From positions 29,406,001 through 29,470,000 of the forward strand of contig NC_081818.1 of assembly GCF_030704535.1 (NCBI RefSeq): 64,000 nucleotides of DNA. Direction: 5' to 3'. The notes beneath the pieces were generated by a model. That model did not search any database. It had not been told where the DNA came from and saw only the letters and a list, made by a program, of their open reading frames with translations. The position numbers and the translations under genes were made by a program. This stretch comes from Vitis vinifera. Its lineage: Eukaryota > Streptophyta > Magnoliopsida > Vitales > Vitaceae. Within the stretch, counting starts at the first letter, position 1; each line of letters opens with the position of its first letter. Positions 1-13,480 of this stretch are shown here, piece by piece.

Positions 1-3000
1 CTTCATCTAGTAGGAGGATTGTTGGGTCCTTGAGGACGGCCCTGGCTATGGCAATTCTTTGCTTCTGCCCTCCTGAGAGTTGGACTCCTCTCTCCCCAAC
101 TGGAGTTTTATATCCATCAGGCAACCCGCTGACAAAGCCGTGGACATTGGCAGCTCGAGCTGCTTCAATTACTTCTGCTTCTGTTGCTCCATCTTTGCCA
201 TAGGCAATGTTGTCCAAAATGCTAGCTGCAAAGAGAGCTGGCTCTTGCTGTACCAACCCGATTTTGAGCCTCAAAGACTTCAGGTTCAAACGCCGGACAT
301 CTTTGCCATCAATCATAACTTTTCCAGCAGTTGGGTCATAGAATCGCTCGATCAGTGCAATGACAGAACTCTTACCAGACCCACTAGCTCCAACAAGGGC
401 TTGGCTCTGGCCAGCTCGAATTCTTAGGTTAAGGTCTTTAAACACTGTGATATCAGACCGTGAAGGGTATGAAAAATCAACGTGGCGTAGTTCAATTTCC
501 CCACGGATTGATTCAACTGGTTCAGCATCTGAATCATCAGGGTCAATCTTGGTTGAACGATCAAGAATAGAAAAGACTGATCCAACAGCCTCGCCACCCC
601 TAATGATCTCAGGAGCAAGACTAACTGTTTCTGCAACTGAATTGGCTGTGATGACCAGCACCACAAAAACCTTAATAACCTTAGAAAAGGTGGAGGCCCC
701 TTTGCTGACAAGGTGGGATCCATACCAGAGAATGAGTGCTTCAGAGGCATAAAGAGCAAGCTGAGAGAGGCCAAAGAGGAGCCCAGAAGTTTGACTACGA
801 CGAAGGCTTTGCATCTGAGGCACGCGAAGCTCATAGCAAAAGAGGGAGAGTATCTTCTCTTGGGCATTGAAGGCAGCAACAGTTCTGATGTTGCTCACTC
901 CCTCCCCTGCAATCATGCTAGTTTTTGCATGCGCCTTGGCTGTGTCTCCGGCAAATCCTTTAAGAGAAAGTTGCTGTTCAAGGCAGAAAACAAATAACCG
1001 ATTAACTGTCAGGGTACAACAAAAAATTCAACCTAATTCAGGATTAAGGAAATAGACAAATGTGGATTATTAGAGGACAAACCACCAAAAATAATGGGTT
1101 TCCAAACATGACCCACAATCACAAGTCCCAAGCGTCCAACGATTCCTTCAAATCACAATATATATCTCAAGTTTCAAGGGTAAAGCACTCAATGAGGGTC
1201 AAAAGTACCCTAAAATAGAGATTAAGAAGTGATTAATTTATTTATTTTTCTTCATCCTAGGTCTGACCTTCTGGGTTTAGCGACCATGACCCCCCACCCC
1301 CCAAAACAAAATTTCCTCATGTTAGCATTAAATACACAACCAAAACTCATTATCATTCCAATGCAATGACTTGGTTTAGAACTTAAAAAAACATTTATAT
1401 ATATACAATTTCAAACACATGGTTCAGTCACGGTATGACCATGGAGGCGGAAGGTGAGGGAGTTGGTGGGACCATGAAAGGGTCTCTCTTATGTGGATAA
1501 GTACATGAGGCCATGACTATTATATTCATAAAGTTTTGCAGGCAGGTCCTTGAGCAATTACTGTATTCAACTGTGGACACAGCATGCTCAAAATTAAATA
1601 ACAGAAACTGCTGAATTATATAGTACCACTGTCAGTGCTACAGTTTGAAAAACACCACCGTCCAGCTCTATTGAATTCGGAAATTCCATGGGGAGGGGTG
1701 CGTAGGTGCGCACCCCGTGTAAGCTAGAAGTTGTTTTTCATGGCAGTCTGCTCAGACCCTCCACTGCCATGCCATGCCACTGACACACCCTCCATGAAAA
1801 CTCAGAAGACCGAGAAAAACTATAGCAGAAGATGAAGATAACATCTGCCAGAATAATATTTATATATATGATAAAAAGAAAATGATCACGGGCGAAGAAT
1901 CTCTCGAGTCTTTAAAGCAATGGGCATCTTATACGCAGAGTAAATGAGGCAATCAAAGCTTTTCTTTTCTTTTTCTCTCTGTGTGTCTAGAGAGAGGAAG
2001 AAAAAGGGTGAGACCCTTTTCACTTGGGTCTCTCTCTAGAGTCAGAAAGAGGACTGGTGCACATACTGCGCGTTGCCCAGAGATGTCGGTGGATGGTAAA
2101 AAAAACTATGGGGAGGGTAACAAGGCAAACAAAAGAGACATCTTAGCCTGAGCTGCAATGACAATGGCACTCGTCAGTGCTGCATAGAAGTTGATGGATG
2201 GGAGGAATCTTGGCTATTTTTTCTATGGCGTTATGTGTAATCCTTGTATATTATATCTGGGGTTTGTGTGATTTTCAAAGAGGTAGACACCAAGAGGGCA
2301 GCAGGGTGGTGGCACGTTATTTTTTTATTTTTTTATTTTTTGCTTTTGTCGTCTACTGCCAGAGATACTCGGTAGAGATTCTGAAGATCAGACCCAGTTG
2401 CAGGGATCTGACAAGGTGAGTAAATACATTATAGAAGTTAAAAGAGAGTCACTCAGCTAGGATTATGAGAATTTAAAAATAGATTGTAGGTTGAGAGAAT
2501 GGGAATTTACCTGAGCAAAATTGGCAAGGACGAGGAGGGGGAAGGTGGCTAGGATGAGAAGGGAGACCCTCCATTCCACTATGAAAGCAACAATGAATGA
2601 AGTGAGGAGAGACGTCATGTTCTGTAGTATAACAGAAATTCTTTCTGCTATTGCCGACTTCACATCAGCTGCATCTGTAGCCAGACGAGCTGCAAGAAGG
2701 CTGGAGTTGTTTTCCTCCTCATCGAACCACCCAACTTCATTCCTAAGGATTGCTGAGGCAAATTATGAATAAAAAAATCATAAGCATCAAGAATGTGAAC
2801 AAATATAAATAGACGGAAATATCTGGAGAGGACCCAGATTCTTCATACCTGCAAGCATCATCCTCCTCACTCTTGTGGTGAGGTTCTCTCCCATGATACT
2901 GAAGAAGTAGTGTTGTATCAAATATGCAATGACAGCATACAGGCCTGCTCCAATGTAAATGAAAACATACTCCTTCGTCTTCCTCTCCATGGATGCAGGA

Positions 3001-6000
3001 TTTCTATAGTAGAACACTTCAATCATATTGCTCATGACGATGGCAAAGGTTGGACCTATAAAACCAGAGAGTACTGATCCTACAGCACCCATTATTGAAT
3101 AGGGCCATTCTGGAGCATTGAGATTTAGAAGCCGGTAAAAATACCCATCTGGTGCTGGATTTTTCTTGTCCGTTTCAGCATTTGAGACCATCTCTATCCG
3201 ACCATCAGCACCAGTGCTATACTGATAGCTTAGGTTCCGCAGACTGCCAGACCGGAGACTAAGAGACTTTGTTGACAGTGAATGGCTTAGTCGTGATGAT
3301 CGCGACCTGCGGGTTGAAGGATTTGCAAAATCCCTGTTTCTTACCATTTCTTGGAACCGAATTAATGATGCATATGCTCCAGCTTTGGCACTTAGTTCTT
3401 CATGGGTTCCTGTCTCGACAACTTGCCCTTGCTGTATAACTGCAATTGTATCAACATTTCTTATGGTGGAGAGGCGATGAGCCACAACTACAGTCGTCCT
3501 GCCAACCATGAGGCGATCAAGAGCTTCCTGGACAATGCTCTCAGAGCCGGCATCAAGGGCACTGGTTGCCTCATCAAGGAGAAGGATCTTTGGATTTTTC
3601 AACATAGCTCTAGCGATTGCAATTCTTTGTTTCTGGCCACCAGAGAGTTGGGTTCCTCGCTCTCCAACCTGGTTTTGAAGATAGAATATACCCTTAAAAC
3701 CACTTAAACATAAAATTCATATTTGCAACTTAATACCGATGTAGGTTGTAGTATACCAACCTGTGTGTTATACCCATTGGGAAGCAAAGTAATGAAACTG
3801 TGAGCATTTGCTGCAGAAGCCGCAGCTTCCACTTCAGCAGCTGTAGCATCAGGCTTTCCATAGAGTATGTTCTCAAGTATGGTGGTTGCAAAGAGCGCAG
3901 GTTCTTGGTTCACCAGACCGATCTGATCACGTAACCATCTCAGCTGCAGTGTCTTTATGTCCACATTATCCAGCAAAACTTGCCCTGCTCAGCCAGTAAG
4001 AAATATCAGCACAACCATCCATTGATGGCAATAGGTCTCAATCTTTTGACTTGAGAAGGTTTGCTTAATTACCCTGATTAGGATCGTAGAACCTCTCTAT
4101 CAAAGAGACAACAGTGCTTTTCCCTGACCCACTACCACCAACAACTGCAACTGTCTTTCCTGCAGGAAAGAAAATTGAGAAATCTCGAAAGATGATAACA
4201 TCTGGCCGGGATGGGTAGCTGAAGGTCACGTCTTTGAATTCGATATTCCCGTTAACCTCAGCCAAGCACTTCCCATCAGAAGGGTCCTGAACTATGGAGG
4301 GCTTTTGCCTAATAATCTCCATTAACTTGTACCCCGCAGCTTTGCCTTTGCTAAATGCCCCAAGGTTTGAGAATGACTGGCCCAAACTCCTGTAACAAAT
4401 CAATTGTGACGTTAACTACAAATAATGCTTATAGACCAGCTGTAGAGAAAAGTAGACATTTCAAATTGGGATCTTACATGCCACCAACGATGGCTGAGAA
4501 AATTGCGGTGAATGCCTTCCCTCCATCTGTCTGTCCATTCCTGATAAAAACACCAGCATACCAGAAAACCAGGGCCCAGGACATGCAAGCTATTCCATAA
4601 GTACATCCTAGTCCCAGGCCTTTGGCCATCCCAGCCTTGTATCCAAGCTTCAATGTGTTTTGTATTGCATCTGAATAAGAATTGAGTGCCTTGCTCTCAC
4701 CAACATATGAGTAAACAGTCCGAACTTGTGCAATGGCCTACACAGAAAGGCAGTAATGGATCAAATCCCTTACAAACCATTCAGTTTAGAGGAACATTTC
4801 AGTTAAACAGAACAAACATTTAATATGTGAACCCTTAGAACCATGTTGCCAGAAGTTCAAAGTTCATAGATTTTAAGGACCAATCTAAATGTTGTTTGCA
4901 TCTAAAAGGAAGATATTCTAGAGCAGTTTGGCCTTTCTCAGTCATGGTTGAAATGAAACAAAATGTCAAAAGCTCATCAGGAAACCTAGAGAAAAGATTA
5001 AACAAATGGGTCATACACTCACTGCCTGTAACTTAGCCAAGCAACGCAAGTGGAGTTTTCACCAAAAAGGCATAATTCATACAACTATACAGAACTAAGT
5101 CAGGACATGAAGGAAGTTTCTCACCTGCTCAGCAATGATGCCAGCATTTGCATACGATTCCCGGCTCTTGGACGTTAGTCCTGTTAGCGTATATGCATAT
5201 AAGCCCCCAGCAAAGGCAATTCCCGGGATCACTGCCACACTAAGTAATGCCAGCCTCCATGCCGATACAAAACCAACCACCAGTCCCGCCAGAAAAGTGG
5301 ACAGGTAATGTATGAAATTCCCAACCTGAAATCCAAAAACCACACAAATTCTCAAAATTCCACCATCCCAGACAAAATCACAGCAACTCATCATCACAAA
5401 CGCCACCATACACAAGCTGGCGCACGCTAACACTGGTTTTGCTACCGTGCACCACCTGAAAAAATCACAGTACTCCATGGGACCCGCATTAATGCTCCAC
5501 TCAACTACCCGGATGAGCCTTTTTTTCCCAATTTAACACCATGCCTCACCAAGTACTATATTTCAAGTTAACAGTACATGAACCAAAAGAAAAGGCAAAT
5601 TAGAAGATAAAAAAAAAAAACAGAAAAAATCGAGAGAGCGCAAAAACAAGACCTTCTCGCTAATGGCATCTTGAACAAGCAGTGTATCAGTGGAAACGCT
5701 AAAAACAATATCCCCTGTTCTAGCATCTGTATCAAAGAAGCCCACGTCCTGCTTCAACACAGCCTCCAAATACTTCTTCCTCAGGGTGCTCACTTGCCTC
5801 TCTCCGGTGTACATCCAACATGCAATTTCTGTAAAAATTAAAGAGGTCTTGAGGGTGAGTTTTCAGTTGTTTTTGACGGTATAAGAATAGTGATCATGGG
5901 AAAAAGTAGTATTCCGAGAAACTACATTTATGGGGCTGTGATAGAGATGGGGGTTGTTTTGAGATAATGTCAAAATAAACATGTTGAGAATGACAAGAGA

Positions 6001-6619
6001 TAAGAGGAAAACGACGAGGGTCGGTCCACGGAACCACGTGCGCCGGCACGCACCCACCCAACCGTAATGAACTGGCACACTGCTTACTTGGACTACCCGT
6101 ATAGAAACTTGGGTTGTAAATTTTCTTTTCTTTTCTCGTTCCTGTGGTTTTCTCGGGAAACAAACGGAAATGGGTGGGCAGTGGAATGAGAAAAGGCGGG
6201 TTGATCGCTTTTGGGCTCACCTGCGTAGGATGATATGCAGACCACCACTCCGAGGTAGACGAAATAGAGAGCGTACTGCAATGATCAGAAACAAAAGAGA
6301 CGAGATCTGAGATCTGAAACCAATACAAAAATGGTGTGTACACGATAGTTAGATCGGAGCATGAATGAACCTTGGCGACTTCTTCAGTCATCTTGCTCAA
6401 ATCAGTCTGGTTCTTCCCGAATCCATTCACCATCTCTCCAAACAAAAGAAAGAACACCGGCATGGACGAGCCATGAATCACCGCACCGACGCTGCCGGAC
6501 ACCATCAGAATCCAATCATACTTGTCCGCAAACGAGAACAGCTGGTAAAACGGCAGACTCTGCTCCTTCTTCTTCTCCGCCTCCGGCAACGCCTTCGCCT
6601 CCGCACCACCCTCCGCCAT
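1..6619 (-). CDS. ABCB19: ABCB19-like auxin/brassinosteroid transporter (P-glycoprotein), 3' end off window
   Basis: Full-size ABCB exporter of the plasma membrane; the Arabidopsis family member moves auxin and brassinosteroids. Ten exons seen (high to low): 6371-6619, 6221-6275, 5653-5828, 5125-5325, 4478-4737, 4073-4389, 3761-3984, 2849-3668, 2511-2752, 1-973. All introns are GT-AG and the frame is continuous over 1172 residues. Order is TMD1, NBD1 (Walker [10 protein letters not shown] about residue 398, LSGGQ 502-506, Walker B ILLLDE 522-527), a Ser/Arg-rich linker, TMD2, then NBD2 with [14 protein letters not shown] and ILLLDE. The sequence runs out at that last motif, leaving roughly 70-80 C-terminal residues outside, judging from the usual length of about 1250. 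The start is the first in-frame ATG, giving MAEGGAEAK followed by the family-typical [10 protein letters not shown]. The long N-terminal and linker match to ABCB19 makes the subfamily call firm. Intron 9 (974-2510) is 1.5 kb and carries no exon. Confidence 0.96.
1986..2040. repeat. Inverted repeat in ABCB19 intron 9
   Basis: An 11-bp arm TCTAGAGAGAG (1986-1996) is matched perfectly in reverse complement at 2030-2040. A second smaller pair, AAGGGT and ACCCTT, lies inside the loop, so the intron RNA could fold into a short stem. The surroundings are pyrimidine and purine microsatellite-like, so chance is a real possibility. No function is claimed. Confidence 0.5.
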
Positions 6620-6865
6620 TCCACCCCAACCCCACTTGCCTCCCCACAAACGAGCCCCCAAAAAACCACACCACAAACCAAATCAAGCACGCCCACCGCC
6701 AACCATTCACAGATCCTCCCTCACTCAATGAAGCAGTGAAGCTGAACCAGAAATCAACCACTGAGAATGTGGGCCTGGGTTGATTTATGAGTCCTAAACG
6801 CAGTGTTTTGAGGCCAGTGGCCGGAGAAGAAAAGAGAAAAGCAGGGAGACGAGAGGCAAAGCGTA
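6620..6865 (-). other. ABCB19: 5' leader of ABCB19 (estimated)
   Basis: The stretch lies between the ABCB19 start codon and a plausible transcription start about 30 bp downstream of the TATA motif. It is GC-richer than the spacer beyond it. There is no in-frame upstream ATG. The upper boundary is an estimate; no transcript data are available. Confidence 0.5.
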
Positions 6866-6892
6866 GAGGGAAATGGAGTGGAGTGAGGCTGG

Positions 6893-6899
6893 TTATATA
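6893..6899 (-). promoter_or_regulatory. ABCB19: TATA box of ABCB19
   Basis: TATATAA reads on the minus strand about 275 bp upstream of the ABCB19 ATG, in a GC-richer stretch. It is the only good TATA motif close to the gene before the AT-rich spacer starts. Confidence 0.6.
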
Positions 6900-9804
6900 G
6901 GTGGAGACTGGAGAGGACTTCACCTAACTGAGGTTTGCAAATAATACAGTTTGGTCCCTAGTTAACTGGAATCTCAATTGTTACTCTCCTTGCTTTCTTC
7001 TCTCTCTTCCTATATATATATATATATTATTTTCTACTTTAAAATAAATATTTGTCACATACCAAATATTTTTCTAAATTATGAATGTAATTTCTTCAAA
7101 TTTAATTTAGTAACTTTGCATATCCAACAATCATATTTGGACATGTATAAAGTAAAAGTTTCATCATAACATATGAATTATAATCAAAGGCATAAAAAAC
7201 ATGATCAAGTTATAAAAAAGGTATGAGTAAAGTTTCAAAAATGTGATTAAAGATAAGAAAAACGTATCCACTAGTATAATAAATGTGATAAAGATATGAA
7301 AATACCAATAAAAAATAAATTTTTTTATTGTGATTAAAATGTAAATATTTATTTTTTAGTATTAAATATTTAGACTACGTTCAATTACTAAAATAGAATA
7401 CTTATATCTTATTAGTTATCACAAATAAAAATTTTAATGAAATATGATGTTTTTAGATATCACGCTAAAAGGAATATACTAATATTCACTTAAAACAATA
7501 AATAATTATAGTTATAATAATAAGAAATGGATGACATATTATATTTTAATAAGTAATATTTGTAAAAATTTTCTTGTAAATTTTTTTTCCATTTTTATCT
7601 TTACTTTTTATTTATTTATTTATTTATTGGAACATACTAATTTATAACTAATATATAACATAATTAGTAATGAATCATGCTCGAGTCATATTGAAAATAT
7701 AAGAAATTATTTTTAAATGGTATTTGGTTGTTTTTTTTTTTAAATTTAAATAAGTTTTAAGATTAGGAAAATTGTATGATATCAAATTGACATCTATTAA
7801 AGAAACAATTCAAGTTTTTGAAAGCATACAATAAAATTTAAGTTATTAAAAGAGATACAAATCAATATATCATATAGAAATAAATAAGATCAAATAATAG
7901 AGTAATGGGATTAAATTTAAATATAAAGCATACGACAAATAGTCGAGACGTGAAAGAAAGTTTCTTATGTTATGCATATACGAATTTCTATTAACCTAAT
8001 ACAAACTCCTTACATTACATTACATTATATATACATGTATAACATCGGGATTATAAATGTTTAGAATTTTTCACTTATGCTCTTACACTTTTAATGAGTT
8101 TGTTGGAACTTTCTTTGATTTTGTTTGTTTGATTGAAATGAGATATGCTACACCATTATGCCCCATTTAAGGATTAAATACTTTAATAACACGATCTGAT
8201 CAAATATTATAATAAAGCTAGTCCTTAACAACCTTATAAATTTATTTTTAAAGGTAAATTATTGTCCCACCAAATTTTACTGTTTGCTGAAAGGATTCAT
8301 ACTGTTTTGTTCCCTAATATTACATGAATGTCAAATCTTTTTGAATGTCTTTCCCATCTATTATGTTATTTTACCATGTCTCCACATGAAATTTTCTAGT
8401 GTCCTTTCTTGGGAATTTCTTGTTTGGAATTTCTCATCCTTGTGTCCTTTGAATACATTGGAACTTAAATTCTAATTTCAATGGAAAATATTAGAGTTCA
8501 ATACATTCTACCCCTCAATTATATCCATTGTCTCATTTTGTCTCTTGAACAGTGCTCTGTCTAGGAGACTGACTGTCTCTAAGCCCAAAAACCAGTGCAT
8601 GGGTCTCACTTGAAGACCATATTCTTAAAGGCAGTTCTTTTAGATGATTGATTGACTGGTGGGTTGTGTCCAGTGACCATTTTCATTTGTTGGGTGGAAG
8701 AAATATTTTTATTGTAAGCAATAATTTCCACAAATCTATAGTAAATGTCAAATTTTCTTAAGTTAGGCCCATGTCTAACGTCCTAACCTTGTGCACCACT
8801 ATATGTTCCCCTTTATGACAAAATGTGATAAGGATGCTTCAACATATTCCTTACTTGTGTGGACTAAATTTTTTTAACTTGTAACAAAAATCAAAGTTGT
8901 CCTCATCCATGCATCTATTGATCATGTTTAGTCCCTTTGAAATTGATTTTGAAAAAGATTAAGAATGTTTCCTAATTTTGAAAGTCGTATAAAAATGTTC
9001 AATACATTTAAAAAAAATCTAATAATTAATTTCGTAAATAATTTTTTAAAAAATATTTTTTGATTATATAATTTTTTTTTTAAGTTTATATCCGAGCATT
9101 GAGTGATTTTCTTTAAAATATTTTTAATGAAAAATGTTATTGACAAAACCATTAATGATAGAAACGCTTTCGTAAGAATCACTGGAAAATATCTCTTAGA
9201 TAACGAGTCTTGATTAATAGAAAAGGGTTAGATTTAATCCAAATGTAAACAACGCTTTAGAACTATATGATTTAATCCACACATTAATTCAACATTCACT
9301 ATCAATCCATGTTGATGTTGTGGTGGAGGGCTTATAGGGATGTCATCCTTATCATTCCAAGCATATGATTCTGCGGCAAAAGAAATTGGCATTGGGGTAG
9401 GTCAGGTGGCAAAATCATGTGAAATTTTCTCTGTTTTTTTCTTTCAACCCAATCACCTCACTCACACACTTTGTAAATTGTGACCATATCCTTGTCACTA
9501 TGGGGAGTGTGAGCAAACACTTGTCTTGAAAATGAGCTTCCAAAAGTTGTTTTAGTAATTGTCTCCCAGGTCACATTCAGGGTGCAATCATCCACTTTCC
9601 TGTTATCAATCACACCACATGCACTAGTTGGCTTGCATGTTGCCCTGGGCCCCCAGCCTCATTCTCAATTGATTTATTGGGCCATTGGGCTTGGACTTGG
9701 GCGTGGGCCCCCTTTCTGGGCTTAAATTTAAGTTTAGATTGGACTCAAAACAATATTCACATTTCAGATAAAAACTTATACTTTTGAAGTAATTAGTAAT
9801 TTTG
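6900..9804. other. AT-rich intergenic spacer, no gene seen
   Basis: This 2.9-kb stretch starts with a (TA)n run near 7012-7027 and a TTTA run near 7609-7628, then becomes ordinary AT-rich DNA. Open frames are short (under 90 codons), of low complexity, and match nothing I recognise. It serves as upstream DNA of ABCB19. Several GGGCC or TGGGC motifs cluster at 9640-9720 but no gene start follows them. Confidence 0.6.
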
Positions 9805-9806
9805 TA

Positions 9807-10007
9807 AGGTTAATTTCACTTATCTCAGCTAAATACACCAAGCCCTTATCAATTTAAATTTTCATTAAAAACCTCATTTACCCTTCTTATCAGTTAATTT
9901 CATTCACCTCTCTCACTCAAAGTAAGGAAGGTTTTTGGCAAAATTTCAAATGAATGAAGTTAAGTATATTTAGCTCAAACATTAGGAAATGTGAGTGAAA
10001 TTAACCC
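9807..10007. mobile_element. Stowaway-like MITE, about 200 bp
   Basis: The left end reads AGGTTAATTTCACT (9807-9820) and the right end is its inverted counterpart AGTGAAATTAACCC (9994-10007), with one mismatch at the outer base pair. Both ends abut TA dinucleotides, which fits the TA target site of Tc1/mariner-type MITEs. A second inverted block, AGCTAAATA near the left and TATTTAGCT near the right, extends the foldback. There is no coding capacity. The family name is inferred from structure. Confidence 0.6.
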
Positions 10008-11331
10008 TAATTTAATCGATAAAAACTTAGAATTGAATTATAGGCCTAATTTGGTAACTACTCGTGAAAATAATATTTAGTTCTTTATGCCAGAAAATGA
10101 ATTTCTAACTTAGAAAATATGTTTAACAAATATTTGAGAAAAACCCTTTTTTTTTAAAAAAAAAAATTGTTTTAAAAACAAGTTACTTTTTAGAACATTT
10201 GAGGACAAGTCCATAGTTTTTGGTTTGACATGCCATAACCTAGTGTGTAGCTCAAGTTCTAACCCAAAGTGAAGGAATATGGGTGGAATCAAAATTTGTT
10301 CTAGAAAATGTGTATATTGTTTGTAATGCATGTGATGGAACAACCAATTCTAGGGTTGGTCTTCATTCTTCAACCCTATGTCACATAATAGTATATTTTT
10401 ATGACCTTAGTTTGGACACTTCATATTTTGCAAACCTGTGACTGGCATCTTCTTAGGAAGCATTCTACCAAACCATTATCTTAATTACAACCAAACTAAC
10501 CCCTAATACAAAAAAAAAAAAAAAAATGTACCATAAAACATCTAGTTTTCTTCATCATACCCCTTTGAATCATCAAAATGGTACTTCATTTTTATTTTTA
10601 TTTTCAAAGATTCGACTTCTCTTCTCTTCCGATAGGTGTCATCAATGCGACAGCGCGCGAGAAGGCATGCTAGGGACACCGACAAATCTTAGTTATTTAA
10701 TTTTCCCAAGTTAGTTAATCATCTTAAAGTGATTATCCAATAGTTTAAGCTAGATGCTCATTGTCAAAAGCTAAGATCAAAGGACACAAAGAGGAGGAAA
10801 ATGGTCTGCTAGTCCTTTGACACTCAATTGTACTTGTGGTCTCTTGGCCCCTCAATGGTTCTAAAGTTGGCTTCACAGTGGCATTAATATCTGCAAAATG
10901 TGAAGTAGAGAGTATAATAAAATGTGCAGAATGGTCTTAAGCCAAAGTTTATTTTCAAAATAATAATAATATTATTAATAAGGTGAAGTGGCTTTGGTTG
11001 TGTTGTAGCCACTTTTGGGGACACCAGATCCATCTTGGTGAATTTAGACCTAGTTTAAGTTTCACTAACACTATGCTGCATGTGCTATGCTTCTAGAATT
11101 AGGGTTTAGATACCTCCATTTCTCAATATAATATCAAACTGAATGATCCTCTGCAGCATGAGGGCACATCCAGATCCTCCATGGCTTCACACTACCATTA
11201 AATCATAATCTCCCAACATGATCACAAGGCTTCAAATATGGTTCCACACCAATCTGATCAGAAACCAGTGTAACTCGTCAAAACCCGGGAAAAAAGAAAA
11301 AAAGAAGGAAACTGAGGCTTAACGCAGGAGG

Positions 11332-11407
11332 AGCCATGGTCCACACTTGGGGGGGGCCTGGGGTGTAAAAGTTGGGGGACTACATTCTTGGGTTTGGGAC
11401 CATGGCT
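11332..11407. repeat. G-rich foldback with 11-bp arms
   Basis: AGCCATGGTCC (11332-11342) and GGACCATGGCT (11397-11407) are perfect reverse complements flanking a G-rich loop. G runs of 3-7 occur repeatedly between about 11349 and 11428, enough for a possible G-quadruplex on the plus strand. The arms each contain the palindrome CCATGG, which raises the chance of coincidence. Confidence 0.5.
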
Positions 11408-12483
11408 GGGGGCCTGGGGGGTGGGGGCCTAAGCCAACTGAAACATATATATAAAGTGAATGAATAGATGAATAATTGTCGATTTGTGCTGATCTTTCCC
11501 ACCTAATCCATGATCATATTCTTGAAAAAAAAATACATGTTGGTATGCAGATGCCTGATGAGGTGACATTGCCTATTATGACATTCAAATGAATTTGTTT
11601 TGTTTTCTTGACTCTTGTTCTGAACAAGTTTTCTATGCCATGGTCAATTTTCAATCCAGGGAATGACCTCATTTCCCTTTCTTTATAATGCAAACAAGAA
11701 TTATACATGGACAAATCACATGCAGCAACAGCCCCAAATCCCTGAAAAATCTAGAGAATCAGTCCATCTTTCATAACCCAGCTAACAATACTACTGTTAT
11801 GTCCAAATGCTGTATGTACAAATTAATCATGATGTATACCAAAACCCTTTCTACAGATGACCAAATGATGCCTGGCCCTGCTCCTGAAAAACCAAAATCC
11901 TCCAACTTACAGGCCACAATACCACTTTAGGGCCCCTCTGCAACCTGTCATTATCTTAATTATACCAAGCCATATACCTTATTGTTCCATACCTTTAGAG
12001 CTTTTCATTTTGTTGTCTAATTATTATTAGCATGACAAGGTATGATGATCAAGCGCAAAATCGGGTAGCTTTTGACATATGGACACCCTAATGCAATTAG
12101 TTTCAATGAGTAGTCCTCATGAATTTGACAAGTGACTCCACTGATACTTTCATGCTAGGGTTCTCCTGAATCAACATTTGAGAGAAACAGTACTTTAGGC
12201 TCATGGAATTGTGACAAAGTCAACAAACTACTGTGCTCACTCCTAATTTCCTGTGAGAATCAGAGTTCTTAAAAACACTTCTTAAAAGTGTTTTTTAAAA
12301 ATACTACCAAATAGACCTTAAAATTGTTTGATGATAATTCTATGAAGCGTTTCTATTTTTTCTTAACACTTCAAAGTAATTTTTTTCATAAAAAATTTTA
12401 AATATTAAAAATATTAGAAGTGTTTTTTAAAATCAGATTTTCAAGTTCTAGGATTTGTGTGCACAGCTTGACTCTTGTTCGGA

Positions 12484-12531
12484 GCCATGCTCCAAGGCTC
12501 ACAGCTTGGAGCTTGGAGTTTGGAGCATGGC
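12484..12531. repeat. Nested palindrome with 12-bp arms
   Basis: GCCATGCTCCAA (12484-12495) and TTGGAGCATGGC (12520-12531) are perfect reverse complements. Inside lies a second inverted pair, TCCAAG and CTTGGA, and the unit GCTTGGAG occurs twice in tandem. The combination could form alternative hairpins. No known RNA family is recognised. Confidence 0.55.
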
Positions 12532-13480
12532 CCTTGCTTTGGGCAGGGAAAGTAAAGTATGGATTCCAGAGGGGAGGATGAACACTTGGAATGTCTGTAA
12601 AGCATAGATAAAGCTTGGAAATGCAATGCATGTGTCCCATGACTTGTATAGAAGAAAAGCTTTGGAAGAGGAATGATATTTAGATACTTTTTACTTTTAA
12701 GCTGCTAATGATTCTTCACATGGATGGGTCTATGGCCGTAAAGTAAGGGCATAGCTGGTGAGCCCTTGGAGGGTCACTGAGTATGTGTCACATTCTCTGT
12801 ATTTCTCTCTATAATTCTCTCCCTACACCCTTTTTTTATGGCTTTGTCTACTTAGGATCCGGGTTAAAGTAGGGCGTTAGCTCAATTCAAACAGGCTTCC
12901 TTTTTTTTCTTTTTTTCTTTTTTTTTGTGCTTTTTGCTTTTGCTTTTGGTCTCAAAATTAATTTCCAAATCAATGATCGTATTTATTCCTGGATTTTGGG
13001 TTGTATTCTTAAAACAACACATGACTAATATAAGAAGAAAATTTAAACAAAAAAAGGTGGGTAATAGTAGATGAAAACTTATAAAATTTAAAAAAAATGA
13101 TAAAAAAAAGTAATAATTTATTGAAAAAATATTATATTTATGACAAAATTTGTGAGGATCAACTATAATAAACGGAACTTGAAAATATATCTAATACTAA
13201 AATAATGATATTTGAGTACGCTAAGGCTCTTATCCTTATTAGTGTCCCCTTCCAAGGGAATTGGGCCTGGTTCACTAGTTAAGATGTTTCTTTATACTAT
13301 GAATCAGACAATGATGAGACCATACCAAATTGCGAAGAACTCTAAACTTTGAGCACACTCTAAATAAAGTGAATCGGCTTGATGTCGATTCTAAGTACTT
13401 AAAACTTTCCGATAATCAAGATTTTATCGTGTTAAGCTATCGATTTAAGTCAAAAGTTTATTTTATTAACTAAATAGCAG

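Larger units (their letters stand above)
10008..13480. other. Intergenic spacer, no gene seen
   Basis: This is AT-rich spacer with a poly-A run at about 10508-10526, a G-rich foldback at 11332-11407 and a nested palindrome at 12484-12531, both listed separately. A decayed foldback-like stretch full of CACTTTTAAAA-type motifs sits at 12265-12440. Short frames here have no recognisable product. Confidence 0.55.

Noticed and set aside
6361-6783. Two overlapping plus-strand frames of 124-140 codons
   Set aside because: They are antisense to ABCB19 exon 1 and its leader; the length reflects the GC-rich codon pattern of the real gene.
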